A DNA stretch of 64,000 nucleotides from Excoecaria cochinchinensis (Eukaryota; Streptophyta; Magnoliopsida; Malpighiales; Euphorbiaceae), in contig CANTUQ010000158.1 of NCBI GenBank assembly GCA_947683425.1, positions 2,604,001 through 2,668,000 of the forward strand, read 5' to 3'. The stretch's first letter is position 1; each line of letters begins with the position of its first letter. The position numbers and the translations under genes are program-made. This document shows positions 19,408-30,991 of the stretch, piece after piece. Below the pieces are notes generated by a model. That model made no database searches, was not told where the DNA came from, and saw only the letters and a program-made list of their open reading frames with translations.

Positions 19408-21446
19408 TGTGACGCGCGCCGGATCCCGATTGCGCCGCCCGTTCGACCGCCCGCACGTGGGCGACCGGGGCATTTGCGGGTCCGTTGGCAGCTTGCGATA
19501 AATCGCAAGTGCGTCTATGTTGAGCAACACGGAGGTTTCATGGAGTCGCCACCCAATAGAACATTGGGAAAGTTTCTCTCGCCTCGGAGAGCCTAAGACT
19601 GCGCTTTTTATCCATGTTGAGCCATGAGGCCTAGGATTAGCGCTAAAGTCTCGTGACTCAAGAAGTATCTTGAGGGATAACCTCTAACCTCTCGAGCCCA
19701 AAGACCAGAGCTGGGTCCGAGATTTCTCATCTATTTCTACCTCAATTAGTTTATGATCAAATTTTAATATCATTAATTCGCTCTCTCTCCACACGATGCA
19801 ATTGATCGAAGGCGCATTCATTCATATTTGAAAAGCCGTAAATGATCAAATAGATAATAAAGCAATAAGTTACAATAATACAAGGAGCGGAATACAACTC
19901 CCTCTTGTAAATGTGCGAGGCATACATAAATCGGGGCATTGTTTATTCTTGAGGACTTTGGTCCTCGCATGCATCATTATCAAAAATGGGATAATTTATA
20001 TGTGATGATCTTTATTGGATGAAAATAGGGCGTTGGACCCTTTTGCATTTTTATACAAAACTCACTTTTATTTAAGTACAAATTGTTGATCCATCTTTGC
20101 ATTTAACTGAATAAAAAGAGCTTATTCATATACATAAAATAATCAATGAATGAAAAAGCAAGAGAAGATAAATTAAGAGGTTTAAGAAAACTAAACCGGA
20201 CGAAATCCACCATGCATGGTAGGCAGCCACGCACGCTCGAAATTATCCAAGAGGACCAATATACACTCACAAAGAATTAAGAGATGTTAACATTCATGAA
20301 ATTAACACATGAGAAATCGAAAAGACTGAATAGAGGTAAAAAATTATCAAAACCATGGAGGCAGAACCCACCGACGGCCTGTTCCCGGTTGACCGACGGG
20401 CGTGGGTTTGGTTATTCAACACGCCCGTTTGTCACTCAAGAAGGGGTGTCTGTAGGTGGGTGACCGACGGGCGTCGGTCATAAAGTTGACCCGTCGGTCA
20501 CCTCTGTCTCCGGAAAACAGAAAGGAGAAAAGGGCCTTTTGAGATCAAAAAAAAGGTTTTATCCAAGAAGGAGATGAGGGAGTCAAAATGAAGAAAAGTA
20601 ATGATGGGTATTCAAAACTTACACAAAATGAATAAATAAATGACAAATAATTAAATATGAGGTGAAAGTAAAGAGAGTCCGGAATATTTACCCTCAGATA
20701 GTTGCCTTGGGTAGAATTTTGATGTCGGTTAGATCCCCGCGCGTTCCACGAGAAAGTAAAAGAATGAAAGATTAGAGAGAGAAAATGAGCTATTTCACCT
20801 CCGATCTTTCAGAAAGTCGATTTAGGAATCCAAATCTAAAGAAAACTAATTAGTTTTTAGTTCCTTTGATCGATTTGATCCTTGATTAAGTAAAATTCTT
20901 TAGGGAAATGGGTGTGTTTGGAAGAGAGAGAAAACGTGCTTGAATTTTGGCAGAGTTTCCCCTTCTGAAAAATTTTCCAACCCTTTTGAAGTGGAAATCC
21001 GGACCTTATATAGCCAGACACGACCGACGGGCGTCGGTGCGTAGGGGCGGGCGTCGGAAGAATCCTACTGACACAAGGACACTTCCGACGGCCCTGCCAC
21101 CTTCACCGACGGGCGTCGGAACGGTTGCGTGCCCCGGGAAACCAGGCGGCTCCTGACAGGGGCGGTGACTTTCCGACGGGCGTCGGAAAATCCCCCAAGC
21201 TGTCGGTGACTCAAAGCGACGGGCTACTTCCACAGACGGGCTGGCCGTCTGTGGAGGACAAAAAAAACCTTTTGACCTAGAAAACTCCCGTTTTCTCCCC
21301 CTCTGCCCCTGAAGTGTAGAAAAACCTCATTTCTCACGGAACGCGGGACTAAAACCTCCAACTTCAGCCTCCTGTACAGGCCTCGAACATTGATTTCTTC
21401 ATAGGGTAACCTCTGATCCGGACTGTTCCAGGACACGGTGCTTACA
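19408..21446 (-). repeat. 5' LTR of the complete Ogre-like element
   Basis: 2039 bp, same length as 4093-6131 and nearly identical. It drives gag-pol transcription on -. It carries the GACGGGC palindromes on both sides of its TATA box. Confidence 0.95.
21006..21013 (-). promoter_or_regulatory. LTR TATA box
   Basis: On - the sequence GGCTATATAAGGTCC follows a cluster of CCGACGGGCGTCGG palindromes (e.g. 21023-21038). Same TATA context (CTATATAAGG) as the internal promoter at 10093-10104. Confidence 0.6.
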
Positions 21447-21451
21447 GGGTG
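21447..21451. repeat. Target-site duplication GGGTG, right
   Basis: Second copy of the 5-bp duplication made by insertion of 4093-21446. Confidence 0.95.
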
Positions 21452-22096
21452 TAATTCATGGGGGAAACCAGAAAGATTCTTGAGAAGAATGGGATCGAGC
21501 ACCACAAATCCTCCCCCTATCGACCACAAGCTAACGGGGCAGTAGAGGCCGCCAATAAGAATGTGAAGAGAATCCTAGCCAAGATGGTCCAAACCTACAA
21601 AGACTGGGCAGAGAAGCTTCCCTTTGCATTGTGGGGTTACAAAACGACGGTGAGGACGTCTACAGGCGTCACTCCGTATTCCTTGGTTTATGGGACAGAG
21701 GCAGTGCTGCCGGTTGAGGTAGAGCTTAAATCGCTGAGAGTAGTCATGGAAGCTCAGATTCCGGAAGCCGAATGGATACAAGAGAGGTTACAGCATTTGA
21801 ACTTATTAGATGAGAGTAGGATGAAAGCTTACTATCATAATCAGATCTATCAGAAAAGGCTGGTAAGATCATTTGGGAAAAAGGTGAAAAAGCATCCGCT
21901 GAAGGAGGGGGATTTGGTGTTCAAACAGATGAGACCAGGCGTACCGGATATCAGAGGAAAATTTAGACCAACTTGGGAAGGGCCGTTTATCCTCAAAAAG
22001 CTATTATCCAAAGGAGCTGCAATCTTATCGGATAGCGATGGTAATGAATTCAAGGAATCGGTCAATGTCGACAGACTCAAAAGGTTCCATGGCTAA
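21452..22096 (+). pseudogene. Integrase C-terminal part of the broken host polyprotein (part 2)
   Basis: Continues the reading interrupted at 4092: TAA at 21452 (a Gln codon in the relative), then FMGETRKILEKNGIEHHKSSPYRPQANGAVEA.. with the catalytic Glu, and a C-terminus (..GNEFKESVNVDRLKRFHG) that matches the intact protein to its last residue. No chromodomain follows. The open frame from ATG 21458 (212 aa) is a remnant, not an independent gene. Confidence 0.93.
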
Positions 22097-22482
22097 AGAC
22101 CAAAATCAAAAGAAGAGAATAAAAGCCCCGCGGGTCGAAAACTGAAAAAAGGAGGCCCTGCTAAAATCGGGCGCCTCGTCAGGGTGAAAACAGAAAAAAG
22201 ACATCCTGGGCAAAAATTAGAGGCTTGAGAGAAAATATCCAATCATGAAAACCTGAGAGGGCTGATTGGAGACAGGAGTTTGATGCTGCCAAGATTTAGT
22301 TCCATGAATGAATGTAGTCTTGCATGATTGAATTAATGTCAAAAAGCGATCATGTATGCTGAAGTCATACTGAAATGTACACAAATTTGTGAAATGAAAT
22401 AAGTTTGATTTATTCATTTACATTATTGTCCAAATTCTGCTTTAAAAAGAAACATACTGCTCAAAATGCATGTAAAGCTAAA
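22097..22482. other. Conserved non-coding block after pol (decayed copy)
   Basis: Homologue of 11752-12139: alternating near-repeats of CTGAAAAAAGGAGGCCCTGC and CAGAAAAAAGACATCCTGGG contexts within the first 150 bases. The rest is AT-rich without ORFs. Confidence 0.5.
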
Positions 22483-23842
22483 CTATGCCCTACTACTACC
22501 CTTGCTGGCCAAATGCCTCAGTCGTCGGGTTCGGTTATCAGCTGCCGGGCTAAGTATCCATCTCTTGTACGCCCTGGTAGAGATGGTAGAATGGTTCCCG
22601 AACAAAGGTATGACGATTTTCAATGGAAGTCGGCTCCAAAGCTCATGATAGCGGGAGGCAAAGGCCGCAGAAAGGACTCTGCCTCGAAAAGATAAAGGGA
22701 GTCTCACCACATCCTGAGTTACTCCAAGTTGACGGGAGCAACGAGCCGTGATGTAGAAGGTCGCCCCACGGAGCCCACATAAGGGAACACATCCTTAAGA
22801 CCTATCAATAACTGCACCGGACAAGGGAAGCCAAGCGTGCGTAAAGCTAATATCATTGTCGGATATCTCACTGAATCTGGTAATGCACTCGTCAAGAGTC
22901 TCAGGTAAATACAGACGACGTCGAGGGAGGAAACACTTCGCAGAGTACTGACTGATGACTCTAGGAGGGGGCTCTGATAAAAGCTTTAATTTCTCCTGCA
23001 ACCAAATCTGATAGGGGAAATAAAGAAAGACAAAGAAAATAAAAGCCAAAGAGAAAAAAATAAAAGGCAAAGATAAGCCGCTGGAGTAAGTTGGATTTAC
23101 TTCAGGCAAAAATTAGGCATAGGGCTGTGTGAAAATCCGAAACGACGCACTTCCCGCTAAGAGAAGCTAGTGTGAAAATCCGCAAGGGACGCACTACCTT
23201 TTAAAACAATGACGTACCTGGAGTAATAAGGGGCTTCCAGAGAATGAAGTGGTAGGCCCGACATGAACAGAGTCCAAACCCAAGATAGTCTCAGCTAGAA
23301 TGAGGGGGAAAGGTGTGAGCCCGTGATGAAAGTCATCCAGAATTCCAAACAGACGAAGGTCTCCGAGCAGCTCCTCTGAGGTCACGACTAGATACTTCAT
23401 CAGGCAGAAGAGGAAGATGACACTTACGCTGCATGAGGGAATGTTGGAGAATTCATCCATTGCTTCAATCAGAGGTTCTAAAGAAAATACTAAGCCCTGA
23501 GGAACTAGACGAGAAGCGTCAGAAGGAGCTACACTTAAGGACAAGGCAATATCCCGGATTTGGATCAAATCGCAGCGGGGTATGCAAGGCAAAGCACCAG
23601 GTGGATACCAACTTCCGATGATAGCAGCAAATTCTTCAGGCAAGGGGCATATTTCCTGATAGGTGAATCTGAAAACATGAAAATGAGGATCCCAGAAGTG
23701 GGTTACAGCCAAAAGGAGGGTGTAGTTTACCTTGACTCTCCGTAAAAACCTCAGTCCAGAAAGGGGGGGCAAGAGCACTGTGTTCCCAAATTTGAGCATC
23801 ATCTAAGACACGGTGCATCTTGGAAAGGAAAGGAGAATTCAT
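22483..23842 (-). pseudogene. Decayed antisense extra gene (DUF7745-like) of the host element
   Basis: Homologue of the two-exon gene at 10398-11751. Exon 1 starts at ATG 23842 (MNSPFLSKMHRVLDDAQIWE), shifts frame near a G run at about 23763, then reads LSGLRFLRRVKVNYTLLLAVTHFWDPHFHVFRFTYQE.. to LLLQ at 23218. An intron spans 23217-23008. Exon 2 resumes IWLQEKLKLLSEPPPRVI at 23007, hits a stop near 22795 and continues in another frame (VRLPLSFRGRVLSAAFASRYHELW) to 22483. Both splice borders survive although the protein frame is lost, so the gene structure predates the split of the two elements. Confidence 0.8.
23008..23217 (-). other. Intron of the decayed antisense gene
   Basis: On - CTCCAG|GTACGTCATT at the donor and a T-rich tract ending CCCTATCAG|ATTTGG at the acceptor; 210 bp against 205 bp in the intact relative. 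It contains the two GTGCGTC..GGATTTTCACAC blocks. Confidence 0.75.
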
Positions 23843-23956
23843 GTCTTGATAGCTAAGGCCACAGTTGCTAAGAGGAAAAAGGAAAAAACTAGAGAAAACA
23901 GCCTGTTTTGGAGCCAAAATAAGGAAGGGGCACGAAATCCAAGAAAAATGGTTGAA

Positions 23957-24162
23957 TTTTATAGATTTGGTCTACAGACGACTAACCCGTCCCTATATTT
24001 CAGACGGTGAACCCGTCTGTACTTATCCACCTAGCGAATCGTGCATTATGCATATCACGCGCATTAATTAGGTAATTAATGAGGGAATTTGGATAGACAG
24101 ACGGAATGCCCGTCTGTAGCTATATGGGCGGGAAGCCCGTCGGTACGTAAAATCTATATAAA
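23957..24162. promoter_or_regulatory. Internal divergent promoter of the host element (homologue)
   Basis: TATAAAA on - at 23957-23963 points to the antisense gene and CTATATAAAG on + at 24154-24163 points to the sense extra ORF. Between them lie CAGACGG/CCGTCTG half-palindromes and, on -, the core AATGCGCGTGAT shared with 10175-10190. Confidence 0.55.
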
Positions 24163-24323
24163 GACGCAAGTACCGACGGGAAATCGTTTTCTTTTCTTTC
24201 TTCTCCACACCGACACCTTTTCTTTTGTTTCCAACAGTTTTTTTTCGTTTTTGTCTTTTCAAATTGCATTTTTTCGCACCAGTTTTCAGTTTTTTGACTT
24301 CTTCAGTGGGTCTCGACTTCCAG

Positions 24324-24911
24324 GTTAGTAAGATACTCCCATTTTTCTTTGTTTTATTGTTATTATTATGAGTAAGGAGATTTATTTTTCTTTTTTAATG
24401 GAATTAGTGGCCTGGTTGATCCTGATTGACGCTGTAAATAAGTTAATAGGATGAAGTTTGTTTTAATAAATAAAGAGTGCACGAATGTATGTTGTTCGAG
24501 GAATAATTAGTGTTCAGAGTATAAATGTGGCCTTAGGAATTCATATATTTTGAAGCAAATAATGTGAGAATTAGAAAGCAAAGGTGATTATATTGCATCG
24601 TTGTTTGGGGTCTGAGGCCCGTTCCGTTCTATTTCTTCTTCATTATGCAAGAGTTTGGGCACACCCTTGCCGGGGTGCTGCCAGTTTTTTTTTAGCAAAT
24701 GTAAATATTATATTGTTGCTTGGGGCCTGAGGCCTGTCCCTTCTTTTTGTCTTTTCATGCAGGAGGCTGGGTACACCCTTGCCGGGGTGCTGCCCAAATT
24801 TTTTAAAACCTTTTTGGTTTAGACGTATCCAGTCAGAATGGCCACCTAAGTTTCTATCATAAGGTATGTTCATACCCACAATACCAAACTAACTGTTTAT
24901 CTTATTCATAG
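24324..24911 (+). other. Predicted 5' UTR intron of the sense extra ORF (host copy)
   Basis: CTTCCAG|GTTAGTAAG at the donor and CTTATTCATAG|GATG at the acceptor, with the ATG two bases later as in the intact relative. It carries two copies (near 24656 and 24769) of a block reading GGGYACACCCTTGCCGGGGT, each preceded by a GG(C/T)CTGAGGCC block. Confidence 0.6.
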
Positions 24912-24912
24912 G

Positions 24913-26939
24913 ATGCCACCATGACGATATGCTCCGCATGATCAGCCTGAGCCTGAGGCCCCAGGTTGGATGAGCGACGAGGCTAGACAGAGATATGCAG
25001 CACTGGTTCAGGTGCAGTTCCGAGCTAGCCGCTTCGTTTCTAGGCCGTTCCTCGAGGCTCTGGGGATGGCGGATGAGGTTGGTATACTGATGACAGGCGC
25101 GGGTTGGATAGAGTTTTTGACACCTGCTTTCCAGACTCACCCATAGGTGGTACGACAGTTCCTTGCTACGCTACACTATGGCGGATATCAGAGATCTAAC
25201 ACGGAGGAGGGTGTCATCCAGTTTTGGATTGAGGGTCACCATTTCAGTATCACCCGTCAGCGGTTTATAGAAGCCATGGGGCTTCCAATCGGGCAGGATG
25301 TCATAACACCCTAGAGATCAGTGAGACGTCAGCATTGGGCGGTTATAGCCTTACCAGGAGTGCCGTATGATCATGATACGGCGAAGAGTACAGTACTTTT
25401 ATCACAGGCTCTGCGATATCTTCATCGAGTTTTGTCCAGCTCATATTTGGGACGAGTTGGTAACCCAGGTTCCCTCAATGCTGCAGAGATCTAGAGTTTA
25501 TGGGCCATGATGGCAGGCCAGAGGCTCAATATCAGCCACGAGATTTTGGTCAACCTGGTGAGGGTATCCAGGGGGGCAGCCCCTATAGTGTATATCGGGG
25601 GGGGGGGGGGGGGGGGGGTCATTACCAGATTGCTCCTGAGTTTGGGTGTTCGTCCAGATATTTTGGGGCGCCCTTTGGATGAGAGTATTTATGTGGACGC
25701 TCCAGCGGCTATGACGATGGCCATGATATTACCGATACCGGGCCACCCCGAGGCGTACAGACTTCGCACTGTGCATGAGACTAGACGCGCATTTAGCTTG
25801 CCCTCGTTAGAGCCAGTAGAGGAGCAGGCTCAGGACCAGCCTCCTGAGCACCCTCAGCATCAGGAGGACCAGCCTCCCCGATAGCCAGAGCATCCAGATG
25901 GTCAGCCTCCACAGCCGCAGCACGAGGAGCAGCCGGGTACACCTTTTGATGTGGGGATCGAGTTTACTATGGATGAGTTGTTGGCTACTCCTCCAGGACG
26001 GAGAGTATAGAGTCCTACGCCTCCATCATCGAGAGTACAGCGGACAGCTCCCCGAGCGCCTGAGAGGTTTAGCCCATATGCTAGAGTGGGGGATCCTGGA
26101 GCATCTACTTCTACAGCTCCACCACCTGAGCCGACACCAGATTCAGCTCCCCCTCTATCCTCGTCATCAGCTTTCCCAGCGCAGCCAGATTTTACTACCC
26201 TATTGACTTCTATATTCGCATCTTTGGAGCATAGATAGGAGGAGAGAGACAGGGCCCTTCTCGGGCAGCTAGAAGAGCGAGATAGAGTCATATTAGATCG
26301 GCTGGATCAGCAGCAGTGGATCATCCAGGACCAGGGGAGGCTTATTGATCATCTGAGGCAGGAGCAGGAGAGACTCGTGGGTCAGCTGAGGCAGGAGATG
26401 AGGGCCTCCCAGAGTGAGGCAACCCAGAGGATAGACGCATCCGTACAGATGGTGGATGAGTCAGTTGAGGCTCTCAGATTCAAGGTTTAGGTCCTGGAGG
26501 GTGCCATACCTCCCATCGCCCAGTCCCTGCAAGAGTTTAGAGAGCAGATTGAGGATAGGCTGAGGAGTATGAGGACCACCTCCACAGATCAGACCCTCTG
26601 CCTGGGCGACGCTTTCAGAGAGTTATGGGGGTTGTTACCAGTACACTCCAGTTCATGACAGTCTGTGCACAGCCGTTTCTCGATGGATATGCTCAGGTCC
26701 AGTTCCAGCAGTAGGACTCAGCAGGAGCACGGCCATTATCGGTACCAGTGGCTGTACCTCCCAGATACTAGCAGGTAGCCAGGGATTGGGCTACTCAGCA
26801 GGCCAGACCGTCAGCCCCTCCCAGTCAGCCATCTGCCTCGGATGCAGGACCCTCCGCTGCTCCAGCACGAGACCAGCCGGTTCATATATCGGACGATGAT
26901 GATGATCCAAAGGAGCTCTCAGAATATGCGCCATTATAG
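24913..26939 (+). pseudogene. Decayed sense extra ORF (homologue of the 678-aa protein)
   Basis: Reads in one main frame from ATG 24913 (MPP then TGA) to the conserved C-terminal Pro-Leu and TAG at 26937, with the same order of FLEALGM, HHFSITRQRFIEAMGLP, GQRLNISHEILVNLVRVSRG, Pro/Gln-rich linker and coiled coil. Many in-frame stops are TAG where the relative has CAG (Gln), for example in the HP-VVRQ, AHR-EE and KV-VLEG contexts; one is TAG for Trp. A run of about 20 G at 25598-25618 lies in a Gly stretch. It cannot make the full protein. Confidence 0.85.
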
Positions 26940-27416
26940 ATTGTTCAGGGAGTTCTTCTAGTTTTGTGTTTATACTTTTTGTAATCACATCTGTATATTG
27001 TACAAAATTTAACCTTTTAGTGGAAAAATTTGGATCAACTTGTTAAATTTGCATGTTATTTCTTCATGATTTCTTAAAAGAAAATTTAAGAGAAAAAAGA
27101 AAAGAGGAATTGATCGCATGGAAAATAAGATGATGAATAATAAAGAGAGATATAAGATGTTCATAACTCTACCAATCAAGGTACTTGGCATAAGAATTAA
27201 CAAAAGTCTTTTACAATACAGGAACATGGTGTTACAGCGATTCAAAATCGACCCACAGTCAAAAGGAAGAATAAATAGATCAAACATCATGTCCTTCGGG
27301 ATCACAGGAAATCAAAAGATCAGAATTGTACTTTGGGGGCACGATGAGGCCGCCAAATTAAAACACCCAGTTCAGAAGAACGCCCAGCTCAGAAGAGTAG
27401 TCCAGAAGGAAGCACC
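26940..27416 (+). other. AT-rich 3' spacer of the host element (copy A)
   Basis: Non-coding sequence between the extra ORF and the tandem repeat. About 90 percent alike by eye to 30403-30991, which shows that this part of the element is present twice. Confidence 0.6.
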
Positions 27417-27676
27417 GTCCGAAGAAGACTCGGTGCAGCTCAGGAGAGCAATTATCGTACTTTGTACAGTCCGAAGAAGACTCGGTGCAGCTCAGGAGAG
27501 CAATTATCGCACTTTGTACAGTCCGAAGAAGACTCGGTGCAGCTCAGGAGAGCAATTATCGCACTTTGTACAGTCCGAAAAAGACTCGGTGCAGTTCAGG
27601 AGAGCAATTATCGCACTTTGTATAGTTCGAAGAAGACTCGGTGCAACTCGAGAAGAGTAAACCCCGCGTTTTGTAA
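27417..27676 (+). repeat. 52-bp tandem repeat, about five units (copy A)
   Basis: Units start GTCCGAAGAAGACTCGGTGC at 27417, 27469, 27521 and 27573, with a diverged fifth at 27625. This is the same position within the element as the 36/62-bp array at 6271-6781, but with an unrelated sequence. Confidence 0.93.
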
Positions 27677-27870
27677 GTCCAGAACTGACTAGACACATTG
27701 CCGCTTCCCCGGCGAAAAGGTAAGGATTGCCTCAGGTATGCGTCTCTTTCCTTTCTTCTCTGAATTTTGGCTCATCTAGACACTAGTGCGCTAGTTTTCC
27801 CAAAATTGGGCTCATCACAGATGCTAGATGAGTCAGTTGAGGCTCTTAGATTCAGGATCCAGGTCCTAGA

Positions 27871-27875
27871 AGGTG
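27871..27875. repeat. Target-site duplication AGGTG, left of solo LTR
   Basis: AGGTG here against GGGTG at 29991-29995; the uninterrupted copy A has GGGTG, so the left copy has mutated one base. Confidence 0.8.
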
Positions 27876-29990
27876 TGTAGACACCGGGTCTTGAGGCAGT
27901 CCAGATCAGAGTTACCCGATGAAGAGATCAATGTCGATTTTCGAGTAAGGGGATGAAATTCGAAGGTTTTCGTCTTTCGGTCTCGCAAGGATTAAAATCT
28001 TTTTCTATAGCATGGAGTTTTGAAAGAATTGGATAAATTTTGGGTAAAATTTGGAGTTTTGCGCCACAGACGGGCATCCCGTCTGTGTAGGGACGCTCGT
28101 CTCTACTTGGGGTGATACCCGTCCCTAGGCGTAGTAGGGACGGACCCGTGGCAATCTAGGGATGCCCGTCCCTAGGATCGTGCCCCGTCCCTAGTCAGTT
28201 TCCCGCATTTGCCCTTAGTAGGGACAACCGTCGGTAGGTGTAGGGAAGCCCGTCGGTACGGTAACTGACCGGATCACGCGAGATTGGATAAAATTTAATC
28301 TCTTTTCTTTTCAAAATGGGGATAGAATTTATCTAAAACTTGAATTTTAAAAGTCCTTTTAAAATTCAAACTTTAGATAGAGGTTTATCTTAATTATCTC
28401 ATAAAACCCTATAAATAAAGGATCAAATTTCAGTTTTAGGGGTTAGAAAATTTGGGGAATTTGGAAAGAGAGAGAGATTTTAGAGAGATTTTATTTAGAA
28501 GAAAAACTATCAAATATTTTTTTGAGAAAATTGCTTTTTAGAAAAAGGTTTTTTCTGTGAGCAAATTATTCAAAAAGTTTATGAATCTCTATTCATCTGT
28601 AGAGTTTTATTTTGATAAAACTTCTTTTAATTAATTGATTTCCTCAATTTTTTTCTTACGAATTAAGTCAAATTGAGGTGACGAAATTCAGTCGTTTCCA
28701 TCAATATAACTAATTCGATCACATGATCGCTATCAAATTATCAAGGAAAGAACAACATAAATCTTCTTTCTTTAATCTGATTCTTATTTGATCCTTGCGA
28801 GGCACACGGGGATAAAATCATTCGACATCCACCCTAAAAGGTAAAATCCGAGGGTAAACATTCTGGATTAACATTTTTACAATTTAATTTGATTTACATT
28901 GATTTTTATATATACTTTATTACCCTTTTTTACAAAAGATTTAAGAGGTTCTTTAATTTGTTTTCGCCTCACTAGGGATGGCTGCCGGCACGATCCAGGC
29001 AGCCGTCCCTAGGCAAAATTCTCATTTTTTATCTCATAAAATCCTATCTCTTAACTTGTTTCTGTTAGAATTTTCTCACTTTTATTTTTATTCATGTTTT
29101 TGCTAACATGTTTATCCTTGTGAGTTTTTTTTTTCTGACCATTGAAAGTTGGAGCTGTGAGAGATGGTGGTTGCACTATCCTGAGGATCTCTATTCAGGT
29201 TCATTTTTTATCCTTTAGCTCTTATTTATGTTGTTATGGAAATGGTTTTAACGTCATTAAGGTAAAAAGGACCAAAAGCTTTTTAACAATTAAACCTGGA
29301 GATTTTCCCAAAAATAGGTGGACCAATGTCCAATTTCAGCCAATAAAATTGACACTTCATAAAAAACCATTTTTGTAATAAATATGTATGGTAGGACCAA
29401 AGTCCTCATTCCAATGAATATCCCGTTTATGCATGTATCGCACTTTTGTAAATGGGAGTTGTATTCCGCTCCTAATGTTATTGTAATTTATTTCGAACAC
29501 TTTATCTTGATTTTTGCTTCTATTTACCGCTTTGGATGTAAATGATCGCGCCTTTAATAAAGTGCATCGTGTGGAAAGTTGGTGAAATAATAAATTCAAA
29601 ACATAATTGTAAAATTAATCAAAGTACGAATAAATGAGAAGTCCCGAACTCACTCTAGTCTTTGGGACTCAAAGAGGCGAGAGGTCTAGGACTTCCAAGA
29701 CACCTCTTGAGTCCCACCAAAAGGCTTAAATACACAATCCTAGGCTCTAGGGGAGTAGAGAATGAGGCCTCCAAGATCCCTCTGGCTAGCTCAAAATAGA
29801 TATGTATGCGCCGTCTTAGGCTCGATAAGGCTAGACGACCCGTCCCAATGTTCTATTGGGTGGCGACTACAAGAAACCTCATTGTTGCCCAAAATAGACG
29901 CACTTGTAAATACCTTACAAGTTTTATGAACCTTTCTTGATCGCCCTGAAGCGGGCTTTCGGGAGGACACGGGGTTCGGCGCGCGTCACA
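27876..29990 (+). mobile_element. Solo LTR of Ogre-like family, 2115 bp
   Basis: Begins TGTAGACACCGGGTC and ends GGCGCGCGTCACA, homologous to but diverged from the LTR at 4093-6131 and close to the LTR starting at 31559. It is flanked by the 5-bp duplication with no internal region, as expected after LTR-LTR recombination. It contains palindromes such as 28065-28087 (CACAGACGGG..CCCGTCTGTG), a large imperfect hairpin at about 28974-29014, and a TATA-like CTATAAATAAAGG near 28410. Confidence 0.9.
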
Positions 29991-29995
29991 GGGTG
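29991..29995. repeat. Target-site duplication GGGTG, right of solo LTR
   Basis: See 27871-27875. Reading resumes GGGTGCCATACC as in the uninterrupted copy near 26498. Confidence 0.85.
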
Positions 29996-30402
29996 CCATA
30001 CCTCCAATCGCCCAGTCCATGCGAGAGTTTAGGGAGCATACAGAAGATATGCTGAAGAGTATGGAGACTACCTCTACAGATCAAACCCTCCGCCTGGCCG
30101 GCGCTTTCAGAGAGTTAGGGGGGTCGTCACTGATACGCTGCAGTTCATTATGGTATGTGTACAGCCTTTCCTAGATGGATATGCTCAGGTCCAGTTCCAG
30201 CAGCAGGACCCAGCGAGAGTGCAGCCGTTATCAGTACCAGTGGCTGTACCTGCTCAGCAGGCCGGACCACCAGCCCCTCCCAGGCAGCCATCTGCTCCAG
30301 ATGCGGGACCATCTGCTTCTTCATCACAAGACCAGCCGGTTCATCTATAAGATGATGATGATGATGATCTAGAGGAGCTCTCAGATTATGCACCATTATA
30401 GA

Positions 30403-30991
30403 TTTTTCAGGGAGTTCTTCTAGCTTTGTATTTATACTTTTCGTTGTAATCACATCTGTATATTGTACAAAATTTAACCTTTTAGTGGAAAAACATTTAT
30501 GGTTTAGCCTGTTAAATTCGCATGTTATTTTCTTCATGATTTAAATTTCTAAAAAAAAAGAAAAATAGAGAAAGAAAAGAAGGAAAAAGACAATTGATCA
30601 TATAGTAAACAGGATGATAAATAATAAAGGCAACATAAAAATGTTCATAAATCTAGCAATCAAGTTAATTTGTGCGAGAATTAACAAGAGTTTCTTACAA
30701 TACAGGAACATGGTTTCACACCAATTCGAAAATGACCAGCAATCAAAAGGAAGGATAAACAGTTCAAACATTATGTCCTTCAAGATTGCATTCAATATTA
30801 GATGAGAATCAACAGATCAGAATCTTACCTTGCCGATTGAGTGGAGGTTAGCAAGGAAAGTTTGCAAACTTAAAATGGGACTAGCGACATAAATCTGACA
30901 CCACGCGGGCTGAGATGAGGCTAACGGGACAGTTTAGTCATCGCGCATATCGAGACGAGGACAGCGGGGCGCACGCGATAGAATGGATCTG
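30403..30991 (+). other. AT-rich 3' spacer of the host element (copy B)
   Basis: Homologue of 26940-27416; no ORF. Confidence 0.6.

Larger units (their letters stand above)
4093..21446 (-). mobile_element. Complete Tat/Ogre-like Ty3-gypsy retrotransposon, 17.35 kb, apparently intact
   Basis: Two 2039-bp LTRs with TG..CA ends are flanked by GGGTG duplications. In element orientation (- strand): 5' LTR 21446-19408, primer site 19406-19388, gag-pol 18685-12140, an antisense extra gene (10398-11751 on +), a sense extra ORF (9179-7143), a tandem repeat (6781-6271), polypurine tract (6150-6132) and 3' LTR 6131-4093. Gag-pol has no stop or frameshift over 2181 codons. I counted six substitutions and no length change between the LTRs, about 0.3 percent, which implies a very recent insertion. 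Size, second RNase H, absence of a chromodomain and extra ORFs fit the Tat lineage (Ogre-like). Extra ORFs between pol and the 3' LTR, including antisense ones, are known in that lineage. Confidence 0.95.
27817..30402 (+). pseudogene. Second partial copy of the sense extra ORF 3' end, split by a solo LTR
   Basis: 27817-27875 and 29991-30402 together match 26443-26939 (coiled-coil end to the final Pro-Leu and TAG). It follows directly on a truncated polypurine-tract region (27785-27810), so the element's 3' part was duplicated or joined from two copies by recombination. The solo LTR at 27876-29990 interrupts it. Confidence 0.8.

Noticed and set aside
21458..22096. A separate 212-codon integrase gene
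   Set aside because: It is the 3' part of the host polyprotein cut by the 4093-21446 insertion; upstream residues and the TSD match across the insertion.
25595..25620. Run of about 20 G as a biological signal
   Set aside because: Most likely slippage or an assembly artefact in a decayed Gly-coding stretch; the relative has only a normal Gly-Gly codon pair here.
27118..27660. A 180-codon + frame running into the 52-bp repeat
   Set aside because: Repeat-derived, with peptide repeats of the array; the copy B homologue does not keep it.
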